A stretch of DNA of 64,000 nt from Chitinophagaceae bacterium (GTDB lineage: Bacteria > Bacteroidota > Bacteroidia > Chitinophagales > Chitinophagaceae). The notes beneath the pieces are model-generated. The model made no database searches. It was not told the DNA's origin and saw nothing but the letters and a program-made list of their open reading frames with translations. A program made the position numbers and the translations under genes. Positions 17,039-26,046 of the stretch are shown here, in pieces. Position 1 is the first letter of the stretch. Every line of letters starts with the position of its first letter. The stretch is taken from the NCBI GenBank assembly GCA_019638595.1, contig JAHBTJ010000008.1:186001-250000 (forward strand), in the 5' to 3' direction.

Positions 17039-18106
17039 ATGTTTCGATCCCTCATCTCAGGCACTGGTTCCTATATCCCGACCCATATACAAAGTAACCT
17101 TGATTTTTTGCAGCAGGCTTTTTATGCTAACGGGCAACTATTGTCATCTTCGCCAAAGGAGATCATAGATAAGTTCAGGCAAATAACAGGCATTGAAGAA
17201 CGAAGATATGTATCCGGCGGGCTCACCGCTGCCGACATTGGCAGCATAGCCGCCCGGCATGCGCTGGAAGACAGTGGTGTGGATCCTGAAGACATAGACC
17301 AGTTGATCGTTGGTCATAACTTTGGAATTGTTTTGCCTGGTACTATTCAATCAATTGCAGTTCCTTCCCTTGCCAGCCTGATCAAACATCAGTTAGGTAT
17401 CCGCAACCCCGCCTGTATAGCGTATGATCTCGTGTTCGGATGCCCCGGATGGCTGCAGGGCATTATTCAGGCAGATGCTTTTTTTAAAGCGGGTATCGCT
17501 CAAAAAGCGCTGGTGATCGGTACGGAAACGCTCTCACGAGTTGTTGATCCATACGACCGGGATAGTATGATCTTTAGCGACGGCGCAGGTGCGATGCTGC
17601 TTGAATACAGGGATGCATCTGTTAACGGCCGGGGTATATTATCCGCCAGTATGCAAACCCATGCGCTGGAAGAGGTTAATTACATAGGCATGGAACCATC
17701 AGGACATCCCAACAGCGATCCACAGGTACGGTATATGAAAATGAAAGGCCGCAAAGTATATGAATTTGCTTTATCCCATGTACCTGCCGCCATGAAAGAG
17801 TGCCTGGATAAAAGTGGCGTACCGGTCGGCGAGCTGAAAAAAATATTCCTGCACCAGGCGAATGAAAAGATGGATGATGCCATTGTGAAACGTTTCTACG
17901 AACTATATGATCTTCAGGCGCCGGAAAATGTGATGCCCATGAGCATTCAATGGTTGGGCAACAGTTCCGTAGCCACTATTCCTACCCTGTTCGACCTGGT
18001 AAGAAAAAATCAATTACCGCCTCATAACATACAGCCGGGCGATGTAGTGATGTTCGCTTCGGTAGGAGCCGGCATGAACATTAATGCTGTTTGCTACCGG
18101 TGTTAG
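17039..18106 (+). CDS. 3-oxoacyl-ACP synthase III family (KAS III-like)
   Basis: A 355-residue thiolase-fold condensing enzyme. The catalytic triad is visible: Cys in 'FGCPGW' (~134), His in 'FLHQANEKM' (~271) and Asn in 'GNSSVATIP' (~306). The usual FabH ends, 'SGTGSYIPT' at the N-terminus and 'FASVGAGMNINAV' at the C-terminus, are present. It condenses an acyl-CoA starter with malonyl-ACP. Because it sits away from fatty-acid synthase genes and is somewhat long, it may be a specialised starter enzyme (for branched or secondary lipids) rather than the housekeeping FabH. ATG at 17039 is chosen; an upstream TTG at 17015 is unlikely. Lipid genes lie 1.4 kb away on the other strand. Confidence 0.88.
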   Translation: MFRSLISGTGSYIPTHIQSNLDFLQQAFYANGQLLSSSPKEIIDKFRQITGIEERRYVSGGLTAADIGSIAARHALEDSGVDPEDIDQLIVGHNFGIVLPGTIQSIAVPSLASLIKHQLGIRNPACIAYDLVFGCPGWLQGIIQADAFFKAGIAQKALVIGTETLSRVVDPYDRDSMIFSDGAGAMLLEYRDASVNGRGILSASMQTHALEEVNYIGMEPSGHPNSDPQVRYMKMKGRKVYEFALSHVPAAMKECLDKSGVPVGELKKIFLHQANEKMDDAIVKRFYELYDLQAPENVMPMSIQWLGNSSVATIPTLFDLVRKNQLPPHNIQPGDVVMFASVGAGMNINAVCYRC

Positions 18107-18189
18107 GGCTTGCAATTGATCGTCTGCTCTTCAGGATAACTGAACCTGTTTTTCACCACTATTCTTTTCCTGCTGCTGGCTGGGCCGGT

Positions 18190-19329
18190 TTAATTTTTTT
18201 GTGGATCGCCGGGAATACGGGCCACAGTAATAGTTCTTTTGATCAGCTTTTGTATCTCGGCCAATAAAGGTTTTTCTTCGTGGCTGCAAATAGATATAGC
18301 TGTGCCTGCTGAACCTGCCCTGCCTGTTCTGCCAATCCGGTGAACATAGGTTTCTGCTGTCTGGGGCAGATCATAATTGATCACATGGCCGAGTTTGTCA
18401 ACATCAATGCCACGGGCCGCAATATCGGTTGCTACCAATACACGCGTTCTCCGGCGCTTGAACCGCTCCAGCGCTGTTTGTCTTTGCAACTGTGATTTAT
18501 TTCCGTGAATGGCGTCTGCGCTAATACCCTCCTTATTTAAAAACCGGCTTATCTTATCGGCCATATGTTTCATTTTAGTGAATACGATCACCGTTTCGAA
18601 TGCCTCGTTACCAAGCAGGTTGAGCAGCAACGAAGCCTTTTGTTGCTTTTCAGAGAAATATACGTATTGCGTTACCTGTTCAGCAGCAGTGGCAACAGGT
18701 GTAACTTCTACCTTAACCGGGTTACGCAGCAATGTATGTGTCAGCTTCAGTATCTCCGGCGGCATAGTGGCGGAGAAGAAAAGGGTTTGCCGGTCAGCCG
18801 GTATATACCGGATGATCTGCTTAATGTCCTGGATAAATCCCATATCCAGCATACGGTCTGCTTCATCAAGCACCAGGTATTTTACCTGTTTTAAAGAAAC
18901 CAGGCCCTGGTTCATCAGGTCTTTTAACCTGCCCGGTGTGGCAATGAGTATATCCACTCCCGCCCTCAGCTTATTGACCTGCGGCTGTTGGGAAACTCCA
19001 CCAAACAGCACGGCATGTTTGATAGTTGTATGTGCGCTCAATGCTTGTGCGTTTTCCGCTATTTGCAAAGCCAGCTCCCTGGTGGGCGCCAGTACCAGCG
19101 CTTTTATATAGGGATGACGTTGCACGCTTCCTTCCTCCAGCAGCATTTGCAATATAGGTACTAAAAATGCAGCCGTTTTGCCGGTGCCGGTTTGCGCGCA
19201 ACCCAGCACATCTCTTTTTGCCAGAACAACAGGTATAGCCTGTTGCTGAATAGGTGTAGCTTTTGAATAACCCTGTTCTGTTAATGCTTTGGATACAGAA
19301 GGGTGTAATGCGATATTTATAAATGACAT
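18190..19329 (-). CDS. DEAD-box ATP-dependent RNA helicase (RhlE-like)
   Basis: A 379-residue helicase with every motif in order: Q motif 'GYSKATPIQQQAIPV', Walker A 'AQTGTGKTAAF', 'PTRELA', 'DEAD' (in VLDEADRMLDMGF), 'SAT', then in the second RecA domain 'ATDIAARGIDV' and 'HRIGRTGRAG'. It unwinds short RNA duplexes in ribosome assembly or mRNA decay. It ends soon after the core, without the long basic C-terminal tail of many RhlE/CshA proteins, so partners may supply RNA specificity. It is monocistronic. A ~520-base gap lies upstream and could hold a structured leader, as for cold-induced helicases, but I see no clear element there. Confidence 0.94.
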   Translation of the reverse strand: MSFINIALHPSVSKALTEQGYSKATPIQQQAIPVVLAKRDVLGCAQTGTGKTAAFLVPILQMLLEEGSVQRHPYIKALVLAPTRELALQIAENAQALSAHTTIKHAVLFGGVSQQPQVNKLRAGVDILIATPGRLKDLMNQGLVSLKQVKYLVLDEADRMLDMGFIQDIKQIIRYIPADRQTLFFSATMPPEILKLTHTLLRNPVKVEVTPVATAAEQVTQYVYFSEKQQKASLLLNLLGNEAFETVIVFTKMKHMADKISRFLNKEGISADAIHGNKSQLQRQTALERFKRRRTRVLVATDIAARGIDVDKLGHVINYDLPQTAETYVHRIGRTGRAGSAGTAISICSHEEKPLLAEIQKLIKRTITVARIPGDPQKN

Positions 19330-19769
19330 GAAATTGTTTTGTAAGTTAAATAGCAGCAGGCTGTGCTACTGCTTAATGATGGAATTAATACTAAGTTGTG
19401 AAAAAAAACTTTGGGAGAAAACCCCTGTCATGCTAAAAAATTAAATGATTAAAAAAGTGGCAAAAGGACTACAGCAAGCGTAAAGAGGAGGAGAAATTGT
19501 TACCACCCGAAGTGTAAGAATTAAAACTGATCAAGACTAAATGATGAAGAACTCATGTTCACAATGCAAAGATAGGCAATTAATACCAGGTTTCAGAATA
19601 AATTATAACAACGACCGCAATCCCGTGCTGTACTGCCATGCATAGCTATTGTATTCCACGTGATTATGTTGACAAACCTATCAACCCATAAGCAGCAGGG
19701 TTTATTGCATTTTCTATCATTTTTCAACAAACCCTGCCGGTGGCAGTACCACAACCATTTTCTTAAAAA

Positions 19770-19833
19770 TTCCCGATTGCGGCTATTTTTTCCCGATTGG
19801 GTAAATCATCCCTGCAAGCGACGGATAATTTCG
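19770..19833 (+). promoter_or_regulatory. direct repeat and promoter-like site upstream of a TonB receptor
   Basis: TTCCCGATTG occurs at 19770-19779 and again at 19790-19799, exactly 20 bases apart (about two helical turns). A -7-like TAATTTCG (one mismatch to TAnnTTTG) follows at 19826-19833, 20 bases before the start codon. The arrangement looks like a tandem activator site upstream of the -33 region. The rest of 19330-19770 shows nothing definable. Confidence 0.4.
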
Positions 19834-19852
19834 CAAAAAATTTAAACCCTGT

Positions 19853-22258
19853 ATGTTCGTCAAACAAATTCTACCCTTGTTGCTGTATTTTTTTGTTCCT
19901 GCATTGCTCCATGCACAATCAGGACTGGTAAAAGGTAACATTACCACGGCAGACGGAGCACCTGCGCAGAATATTACCATTACTCTTGAAGGATCAAGAT
20001 ATGCCGCCGTTAGTAATGCAGAAGGATATTATGAAATAAAGAATGTTAAAGCGGGTACCTGGAACCTAATAGTATCATCTGTTAATACCGAAACACAAAA
20101 GCAGGAGATCACAATAACCGGCGGAGAAACGCTTACGCTGGATTTTATTATTTCCGAAACCGCCAAAGAACTGGCTGAAGTGCTCATCAATTCTAAAAAA
20201 AGTACGGAGCACGCTTCGGTAAGCCTGCGCTTAAAAACACCGCTACTGGAAGTTCCGCAGAATATACAGGTGGTTGATGACAATGCGCTGAAAGCGCAGC
20301 AGGTTATCAGTATGAGCGATGGGCTTATACGCAATGTAAGTGGCGCTACCAGGCTGGAGCATTGGGGCGACCTCTATACCAATATTACTGCACGTGGTTC
20401 ACAAATACAGGCTTTCCGTAACGGATTCAATGTAGTGGCTTCTTACTGGGGGCCGTTAACTGAAGATATGAGCTTTGTAGACAGGATCGAATTTGTAAAA
20501 GGCCCTGCCGGTTTCATGTTATCGAACGGAGACCCGAGCGGTTTGTATAATGTTGTTACCAAAAAGCCTACCGGTGTTACCAAAGGCGAAGTAGGCATTA
20601 CACTTGGCAGCTTTGGCTTGTATCGCGGCAATATTGATCTTGACGGATCGCTCACCAAAAACAAACGTTTATTATACCGCCTGAATGTAGCTGCTCAAAA
20701 CAGGGGCTCGCACCGCGATTATGAATATAACAACCGCTATGTGGTTGCTCCCGTACTGTCGTACCAGTTGGATGACAAAAGCAAAATAACATTAGAGTAT
20801 AATGGACAGTTCGCCAGCATGACTGAGGTAGGGTCTTATTATATTTTTTCAAATTCCGGGTATGCCACTTATCCGCGCAATCTTACGCTCACCAATCCCG
20901 GGCTGCCACCCACCAAAATAAACGATAACAGCGCTTACCTCACCTTTGAGCATTCCTTCAACCCGGACTGGAAGCTTACCGCACAGGTATCTCATTTCAA
21001 TTACAAACAAATAGGCATGAGTTCATGGCCATCTGCCGTGGACCCTGCAACCGGTCATATAGTAAGAAATGTAGGCATTTGGGATGCTAAAAGTACTATG
21101 ACGCTGGGGCAGGCTTTTTTGAACGGTGAGTTTTATACCGGTACACTCAGGCACCGTGTGCTTGCAGGAGTAGATGCTGCCAACAAACAATATTATGCCG
21201 ACTGGGGACAATCGCACGACCTGGATACGGAAGACGAAATGTTCGACCCTGAAAATCCAACATACGGAATACCTGCGAATGGCTTCCCTGTGTTTGACCG
21301 CAGCACTCCTATAGAAGAAAGAGCCGCCATCGGCTGGGGCGTAATAACACAACGTTATTCCAGCTTATATGTGCAGGATGAGATCGCATTTTTTGACGAT
21401 AGATTAAAGCTTACGCTGGCAGGAAGATATACAGATGTGAAACAGGTATATGGCGTGGATGTGCCTTACGAAACAGCCAAACACGTAACACCCAGAGCCG
21501 GCTTGAGCTATTCTGTAGATAAAACATTATCCGTATACGGCTTATACGACCAGGCTTTCATTCCCCAAACCGGTGTTTTAACCGGCGGCGGTAAGATCAA
21601 ACCTATTACCGGAAGTAATCTTGAATTCGGTATTAAGAAAAACTGGTTCAATAGTAAATGGTATACTACCTTATCGGTTTACCGCATACTGAAACAAAAT
21701 GAATTGACTGCCGACCCGGCTTCCAACCCCAATGCACCTACCAGTATTGTGTTGGGTGAAAAAAGAGCACAGGGAATTGAGCTGGATGTAAGGGGAACTG
21801 TTGTTCCCGGCTTTACCGTAATGGCCAACTACGCGTTAACGGAATCAAAAATTACAGAGGTTGCCCATGGCGTAACAGCTTACAGCAATGGTGATATTGT
21901 GCCGGGATATGCCAAGCATACCTCCAATGCATGGCTTTCGTACGAGCTGCAGGATGGCGCCTTAAAAGGATTGGGTATTTCCGGTGGCTTTACCTGGCTT
22001 AAAGACAGGTATACCGCCTGGGACATGACGGGGCAGCCAATGTCTGATTATTTTAAAATGGATGGTGGCATTTTTTATGCAAAAGATAAATACCGGGTAA
22101 CGTTGAATGTGTTCAATATACTCGATGAATATTTATACAGTGGTTCGTATTACGAGATGCCGTCAACACCAGGCGATTGGGATTCTGTAAAACCTGCCTA
22201 CTACTATCAAACCGAGCCGCCACGTAATGTAAGACTGAGTATCAGCTACAGGTTTTAA
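19853..22258 (+). CDS. TonB-dependent siderophore receptor
   Basis: An 801-residue outer-membrane receptor. Residues 1-21 are a signal peptide (ending 'ALLHAQSG'), ~23-95 a carboxypeptidase-regulatory-like domain, ~115-230 the plug, and ~250-801 the 22-strand barrel ending in the aromatic 'LSISYRF'. The plug carries 'ITARGSQIQAFRNGFN' and 'VDRIEFVKGPAGFMLSNGDPSG', typical of FpvA/FhuE-type ferric siderophore receptors. It should import a ferric siderophore using TonB/ExbBD energy. It is monocistronic with a strong terminator, and no siderophore synthesis gene is near. A direct repeat upstream may be its control site. I see no clear Fur box. Ligand specificity is not readable. Confidence 0.9.
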   Translation: MFVKQILPLLLYFFVPALLHAQSGLVKGNITTADGAPAQNITITLEGSRYAAVSNAEGYYEIKNVKAGTWNLIVSSVNTETQKQEITITGGETLTLDFIISETAKELAEVLINSKKSTEHASVSLRLKTPLLEVPQNIQVVDDNALKAQQVISMSDGLIRNVSGATRLEHWGDLYTNITARGSQIQAFRNGFNVVASYWGPLTEDMSFVDRIEFVKGPAGFMLSNGDPSGLYNVVTKKPTGVTKGEVGITLGSFGLYRGNIDLDGSLTKNKRLLYRLNVAAQNRGSHRDYEYNNRYVVAPVLSYQLDDKSKITLEYNGQFASMTEVGSYYIFSNSGYATYPRNLTLTNPGLPPTKINDNSAYLTFEHSFNPDWKLTAQVSHFNYKQIGMSSWPSAVDPATGHIVRNVGIWDAKSTMTLGQAFLNGEFYTGTLRHRVLAGVDAANKQYYADWGQSHDLDTEDEMFDPENPTYGIPANGFPVFDRSTPIEERAAIGWGVITQRYSSLYVQDEIAFFDDRLKLTLAGRYTDVKQVYGVDVPYETAKHVTPRAGLSYSVDKTLSVYGLYDQAFIPQTGVLTGGGKIKPITGSNLEFGIKKNWFNSKWYTTLSVYRILKQNELTADPASNPNAPTSIVLGEKRAQGIELDVRGTVVPGFTVMANYALTESKITEVAHGVTAYSNGDIVPGYAKHTSNAWLSYELQDGALKGLGISGGFTWLKDRYTAWDMTGQPMSDYFKMDGGIFYAKDKYRVTLNVFNILDEYLYSGSYYEMPSTPGDWDSVKPAYYYQTEPPRNVRLSISYRF

Positions 22259-22301
22259 AAATCCTGTATTGATCATTACCAGATAATAAACAACCATTTT
22301 T

Positions 22302-22350
22302 AATACTTATTGACAGAGGCTGTTTGTCCTTCCGTCAATAAGTATTTTTT
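22302..22350 (+). terminator. terminator after the siderophore receptor
   Basis: A perfect 13-base stem, AATACTTATTGAC (22302-22314) with GTCAATAAGTATT (22334-22346), runs straight into a T run. The loop is 19 bases. Confidence 0.85.
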
Positions 22351-22444
22351 ATACATAATTACCTGCTATCCTGTAATAGTTTATTAAGACTATTCGTGTG
22401 TTTGTTTGTGGCAATCTTGTACCAGTTTTTCTCACCATAGCAAA

Positions 22445-22915
22445 TTAGCGGGGCGTTGTTTTTGTTAACCCCGCAAAACCTACAATAGCCAGCACAATAA
22501 GAAATAACAACCGTACAAGGCTTAAAGCCTCCCACAATTTTGCCCGCTTTGCCAAAAAAACATCAATTTTTTGCGAAAAGGCTGTGCCCGTGACAGCGAT
22601 CAACTCCGGAACAAAGAATGCAAAGGTGATGATCAATACCACTACATAACCAATAGAGGTGATCAGTAAATATGGTCTGCTGCCGGTTTTCCAAAATAGT
22701 ATCATAGTGGCTGTCAATAGCAGCAGGGTTACAGGATGTATGGCTTTCCAGAATGGGGTAGGATTCAATCCATATTTTCCCTGGAACATGCTCAGTGAAG
22801 CAGGCGGAGCCGAGCTCCATCGGGGAACTACAGCAACGTGTTCATAAACGGCGCCGCCAATAACAATAGCAAAAGAAAGGCAAGCGAATGCGTATACAAT
22901 GTTTTTGAAATCCAT
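22445..22915 (-). CDS. four-helix membrane protein, DUF1772-like
   Basis: A 156-residue integral membrane protein with four hydrophobic segments (~7-27, 58-76, 82-105, 130-150) and few other features. A Gly-rich first helix followed by 'YEHVAVVPRW' and the layout recall DUF1772/anthrone-oxygenase-like small membrane proteins, but I am not certain of the family. No catalytic residues can be named. It is monocistronic, convergent with the TonB receptor and adjacent to a broken cupin gene on the same strand. Alternatives are any small four-helix family of unknown role. Confidence 0.65.
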   Translation of the reverse strand: MDFKNIVYAFACLSFAIVIGGAVYEHVAVVPRWSSAPPASLSMFQGKYGLNPTPFWKAIHPVTLLLLTATMILFWKTGSRPYLLITSIGYVVVLIITFAFFVPELIAVTGTAFSQKIDVFLAKRAKLWEALSLVRLLFLIVLAIVGFAGLTKTTPR

Positions 22916-22979
22916 AATAAAAAATGCTTGATTGTTTTAATAATAGTTTAGAAGTATTTGGCTGGTGGCTGTTGAACCC

Positions 22980-23347
22980 TTATTTTTTTTCAATTACAAA
23001 CGGGTCGTATTGTTTATAATAGCTTTTGTATCCCGGGAGGCGCGACAATGGAGCAATTACAACCCCCAGGGCGTATTGTAAGGTTTGTGCGGTATGCCTT
23101 TGGGGATATGTAAAACCTCTCCGGGAACCAGCTTTCTAATTTCGCCATTCACCCACACTGTTAGTTCACCATTTTCTACCTGGAAGGTTTCGTCAAAATC
23201 TGTATGGATATGTTTGGCGGACCAGCGGCGTAAGGCTCTATTTTTTTGAAAGCTTTTATTAACATAAGAAATGCCTGTGTTGATGTGACTGAATGATTTC
23301 GGGTGCAAATTAGGCTGGGCGATGCCGGAGCGCAATAACAGATGCAA
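22980..23347 (-). pseudogene. cupin-domain protein, broken by deletion/frameshift
   Basis: The 5' part (23347 to ~23090) encodes a cupin core: 'HIHTDFDETFQVENGELTV' supplies the metal-ligand His-X-His...Glu motif and 'PGEVLHIPKGIPHKPYN' the second motif. Then the frame shifts and stops at 23057. In another minus frame, from ~23097 to a TAA at 22980, a family-like tail continues (QYALGVVIAPLSRLPGYK, ending VIEKK). The family is usually ~150-170 residues, so the middle segment between 'PHKPYN' and this tail seems deleted. The first part also has no ATG; only a TTG at 23347 is available. It is probably non-functional. A sequencing error would explain a frameshift but not the missing middle. Confidence 0.6.
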
Positions 23348-23659
23348 TGAAACGTAGAAATGGCAGTGCGAAATTTAGATTGTTGCGGATGATGCATATT
23401 TTATATCAGCCAGATGACGTACATCACATAAAACAGGTATTCCCGGGAATATACTTTGTGTTATCATAAAAGAAAACCATGCACAATCAAAAACGATTTT
23501 ATAGCCACTTCTGCATCATTGCCCCGGCCCAGGAATCATTATTATAATTATAAAGTGCCCGCTATAGTTGCTTCATACACCATCTTCTCCGTTTGGTAAC
23601 AACTGCTATTCTTTTTGCTTTCGGGCGTTTTCATATTTGCAACCGAAAAGCAAAAGAAC

Positions 23660-24937
23660 ATGAACAAGAAAATTTTTATACTCCTGTTAACAGCCTGCCC
23701 GGTAATGGTAAATGCCCAGGCAGATGGCTGGCTGAATACACTCAACTATAAGATCAAAAACAAAGCAACCGCCCGGGCCGAAAGTAGAGTTGACCAGGCC
23801 ATCAACAACACAGCCGATATAGCCGAAGGAAAAAATAAACCTGTGCAAAACGGATCTGCTCAGGAAAAAGCAGATACTTCGGTTACCGGTAAAAAACTGT
23901 ATGCGAAGTATGATTTTATTCCCGGTGAGCAGGTCATTTACAGCAATGATTTTGCAACAGACAACATGGGCGAGCTACCCACCGGCTGGAACAGCAATGG
24001 CAATGCCGCGGTAGTTACATTGGATGTATTAAAAGGCAACTGGGTACAGCTTTATCAAAATACCACCTGTCTTACCGACAACGATTCATCATTCTCTGAA
24101 AACTTTACCGTTGAGTTTGACCTGGTGTTGCGCCGCACAAATGAAAAGGCGCCATTCCCGGAGTTTGTATGGGGTGTATTATCGTCGGGAAACTTAACAT
24201 CAACGCATAATAACCTGCTGAAAGATCATACAGCGCATTTTGCCACCGAGATGAGCATACAGCCGTCTGATCACATCAGGTCGTCCATGCAGGTGCAAAC
24301 TTTCGCCGGCAGGGCAAGCTATTTTAAAACTGATATTCAAAAGCCCGGTGCATTGCTGCAACAGTTCAATAAAGTGATACATGTGGCTATGCAGGTGCAA
24401 AAAGAAAGACTGCGCATTTGGTTTAATGAAGAAAAATTGTACGACCTGCCTAAAGCCATATCACCGGCAGTTACCATCAACCAGCTCTATTTTATAGTGA
24501 AAAGATATGGAGGACCTGAACAGGAAGTAGGGTATGCTGTCGGCAATATAAAAATCGCGAAAGGCTTACCCGACACCAGGCATAAGCTTTTAAACGAAGG
24601 CAGGCTTTCTACAACAGGAATACTATTTAACATCAACTCGCATACCCTGTTGCCACAGAGCAATGCTGTATTGAACGAAATAGCCGGCGTTCTTGCAAAG
24701 CACTCCGAGCTGAGCATCAGGATCATCGGGCATACCGATAGTGATGGCGACGAAGCTGCCAACCAGGAGTTGTCGGAGAAGAGAGCGGCTTCGGTAAAGC
24801 AATTTTTGGTAAGACACTTTAATATAGACGCTTCAAGAATAGAAAGCGAGGGCGCCGGCGAATCTCAACCTATCGGCGATAATCATACAAGAGAAGGCAA
24901 AGCCAATAATCGTCGCGTTGAATTCGTAAGGCGTTGA
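23660..24937 (+). CDS. OmpA-family outer-membrane/periplasmic protein
   Basis: A 425-residue protein with a signal peptide (MNKKIFILLL...VMVNAQ). The N-terminal region is helical. A central beta-rich domain (~90-300) resembles a concanavalin-like/jelly-roll fold ('YSNDFATDNMGELPTGW', 'FTVEFDLVLRR'). The C-terminal OmpA domain (~315-425) carries the peptidoglycan-binding pattern: 'ELSIRIIGHTDSDGDEAANQELSEKRA' in pieces, and 'NNRRVEF'. It should anchor the outer membrane to peptidoglycan. ATG at 23660 is preferred because the signal peptide starts there; an upstream codon at 23615 would add an odd 15-residue prefix. It is monocistronic, with a weak GC hairpin and T run near 24999-25018 that may terminate it. 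Confidence 0.87.
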   Translation: MNKKIFILLLTACPVMVNAQADGWLNTLNYKIKNKATARAESRVDQAINNTADIAEGKNKPVQNGSAQEKADTSVTGKKLYAKYDFIPGEQVIYSNDFATDNMGELPTGWNSNGNAAVVTLDVLKGNWVQLYQNTTCLTDNDSSFSENFTVEFDLVLRRTNEKAPFPEFVWGVLSSGNLTSTHNNLLKDHTAHFATEMSIQPSDHIRSSMQVQTFAGRASYFKTDIQKPGALLQQFNKVIHVAMQVQKERLRIWFNEEKLYDLPKAISPAVTINQLYFIVKRYGGPEQEVGYAVGNIKIAKGLPDTRHKLLNEGRLSTTGILFNINSHTLLPQSNAVLNEIAGVLAKHSELSIRIIGHTDSDGDEAANQELSEKRAASVKQFLVRHFNIDASRIESEGAGESQPIGDNHTREGKANNRRVEFVRR

Positions 24938-25098
24938 CAGGCTCAACACATAACTCATCTATGCAGCAGAAAGAATGAAAAAAAATTTATGCTGTTCGCA
25001 CCCCCGGTGGTGTTTTTTACGGCAGTTGTGTGGCTGTGATGAATCTTTTCAAATAAACACCAATAAACATTTTACAATCATTTTAAAACAATTCTTTT

Positions 25099-25944
25099 AT
25101 GAAACAAAGAGCACAACGACCGGTTTCTTTCATTAAAATTTTTACCACAGTAATACCAGCCGGTTTTCTCTCCCTGGCACTGGTTTCATTCACCATTCAT
25201 AAAAAAATGGCAGATGATTTCCTGAAGCAATTAGGTATTAGCAAAGTAGATGCAGATAGCAAAATTAGCCGCAGCCTGATTGAAGGATACCTGGATGGAT
25301 ATGGTGTAAAAAACATAAAAAATATTGCTGTGGGGAATAGAACAACCATTACAAAAAACCTGCTGGCATATACAAAGCAATATGTGGGCAGCACCGCATT
25401 CATTAAAGAGTATAATACCCTCCGGGAGCAAAAAAAACCGGCAATGTACGTTGTAAAAACTCCCGAAGAAATGCAGCAGGAAATTATTGAAAGTGCCAGA
25501 AAGAGTATTGCAGACCTGGAACAAAAGCTGAAGAAAGCCGATGCCTCAACAAAAGCGATATTTGAGAAAACACTGGAATCAGTCCGCCAGCAATTACAGC
25601 AGGCAGAAGACCCTAATAACAAATCCATTGCCGGTTACAGGAAAGGTTACCCGGTATTGATAAAAAACAGGGATGATACTTATGCAAAAGAAATGGCCGC
25701 CTGGGAAGCAAAATATCCCGCGCAGCAGCAGCAGTTTATAAAGCAGCGCTTGTTGCAGTTCATGGATGAGACGAAAGATATTGATTTCGGCGCTGAGCTG
25801 TATGAAAAAAAGGGTATAAAATATTTCACCGACAAAAATCATGAAGGCAAAAGCATCTACTGGAAAATGGCTTTCCGCGCCGGCAAAGAGGTGGCGGAGC
25901 CGGCAAGGGCCTTTGTTCAGGAATGGATACGGTCCATACAATAA
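25099..25944 (+). CDS. secreted or membrane-anchored coiled-coil protein of unknown function
   Basis: A 281-residue protein. A hydrophobic segment (~15-33) ends in 'LALVSFTIHK' and may be a signal peptide or anchor. A long charged helical region, ~115-175 (from 'TPEEMQQEIIESARKS' through 'SVRQQLQQAED'), predicts coiled coil. The C-terminal ~90 residues are mixed and end in 'AFVQEWIRSIQ'. I do not recognise a family. A LytS-like kinase starts ~100 bases downstream on the same strand, so the three genes may form one unit, with this protein possibly a target or accessory factor. That link is inference from position only. The first in-frame ATG fits the hydrophobic leader. Confidence 0.6.
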   Translation: MKQRAQRPVSFIKIFTTVIPAGFLSLALVSFTIHKKMADDFLKQLGISKVDADSKISRSLIEGYLDGYGVKNIKNIAVGNRTTITKNLLAYTKQYVGSTAFIKEYNTLREQKKPAMYVVKTPEEMQQEIIESARKSIADLEQKLKKADASTKAIFEKTLESVRQQLQQAEDPNNKSIAGYRKGYPVLIKNRDDTYAKEMAAWEAKYPAQQQQFIKQRLLQFMDETKDIDFGAELYEKKGIKYFTDKNHEGKSIYWKMAFRAGKEVAEPARAFVQEWIRSIQ

Positions 25945-26046
25945 TGGAACCGGGTCCATACAGCCATTTCTGCGTTTCATGTCAGGATTAAGCAGCTTAA
26001 TACCCGTGACCATCCGTAAAAGTATATTTTCTGCGATATTTGGATC

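Noticed and set aside
19330-19852. Fur-box search upstream of the siderophore receptor
   Set aside because: No convincing 19-base Fur-like inverted repeat was seen; only the 20-base-spaced direct repeat stands out.
24999-25018. Terminator after the OmpA-family gene
   Set aside because: The stem is only about four pairs (CACC/GGTG) before the T run; too weak to list as a feature.
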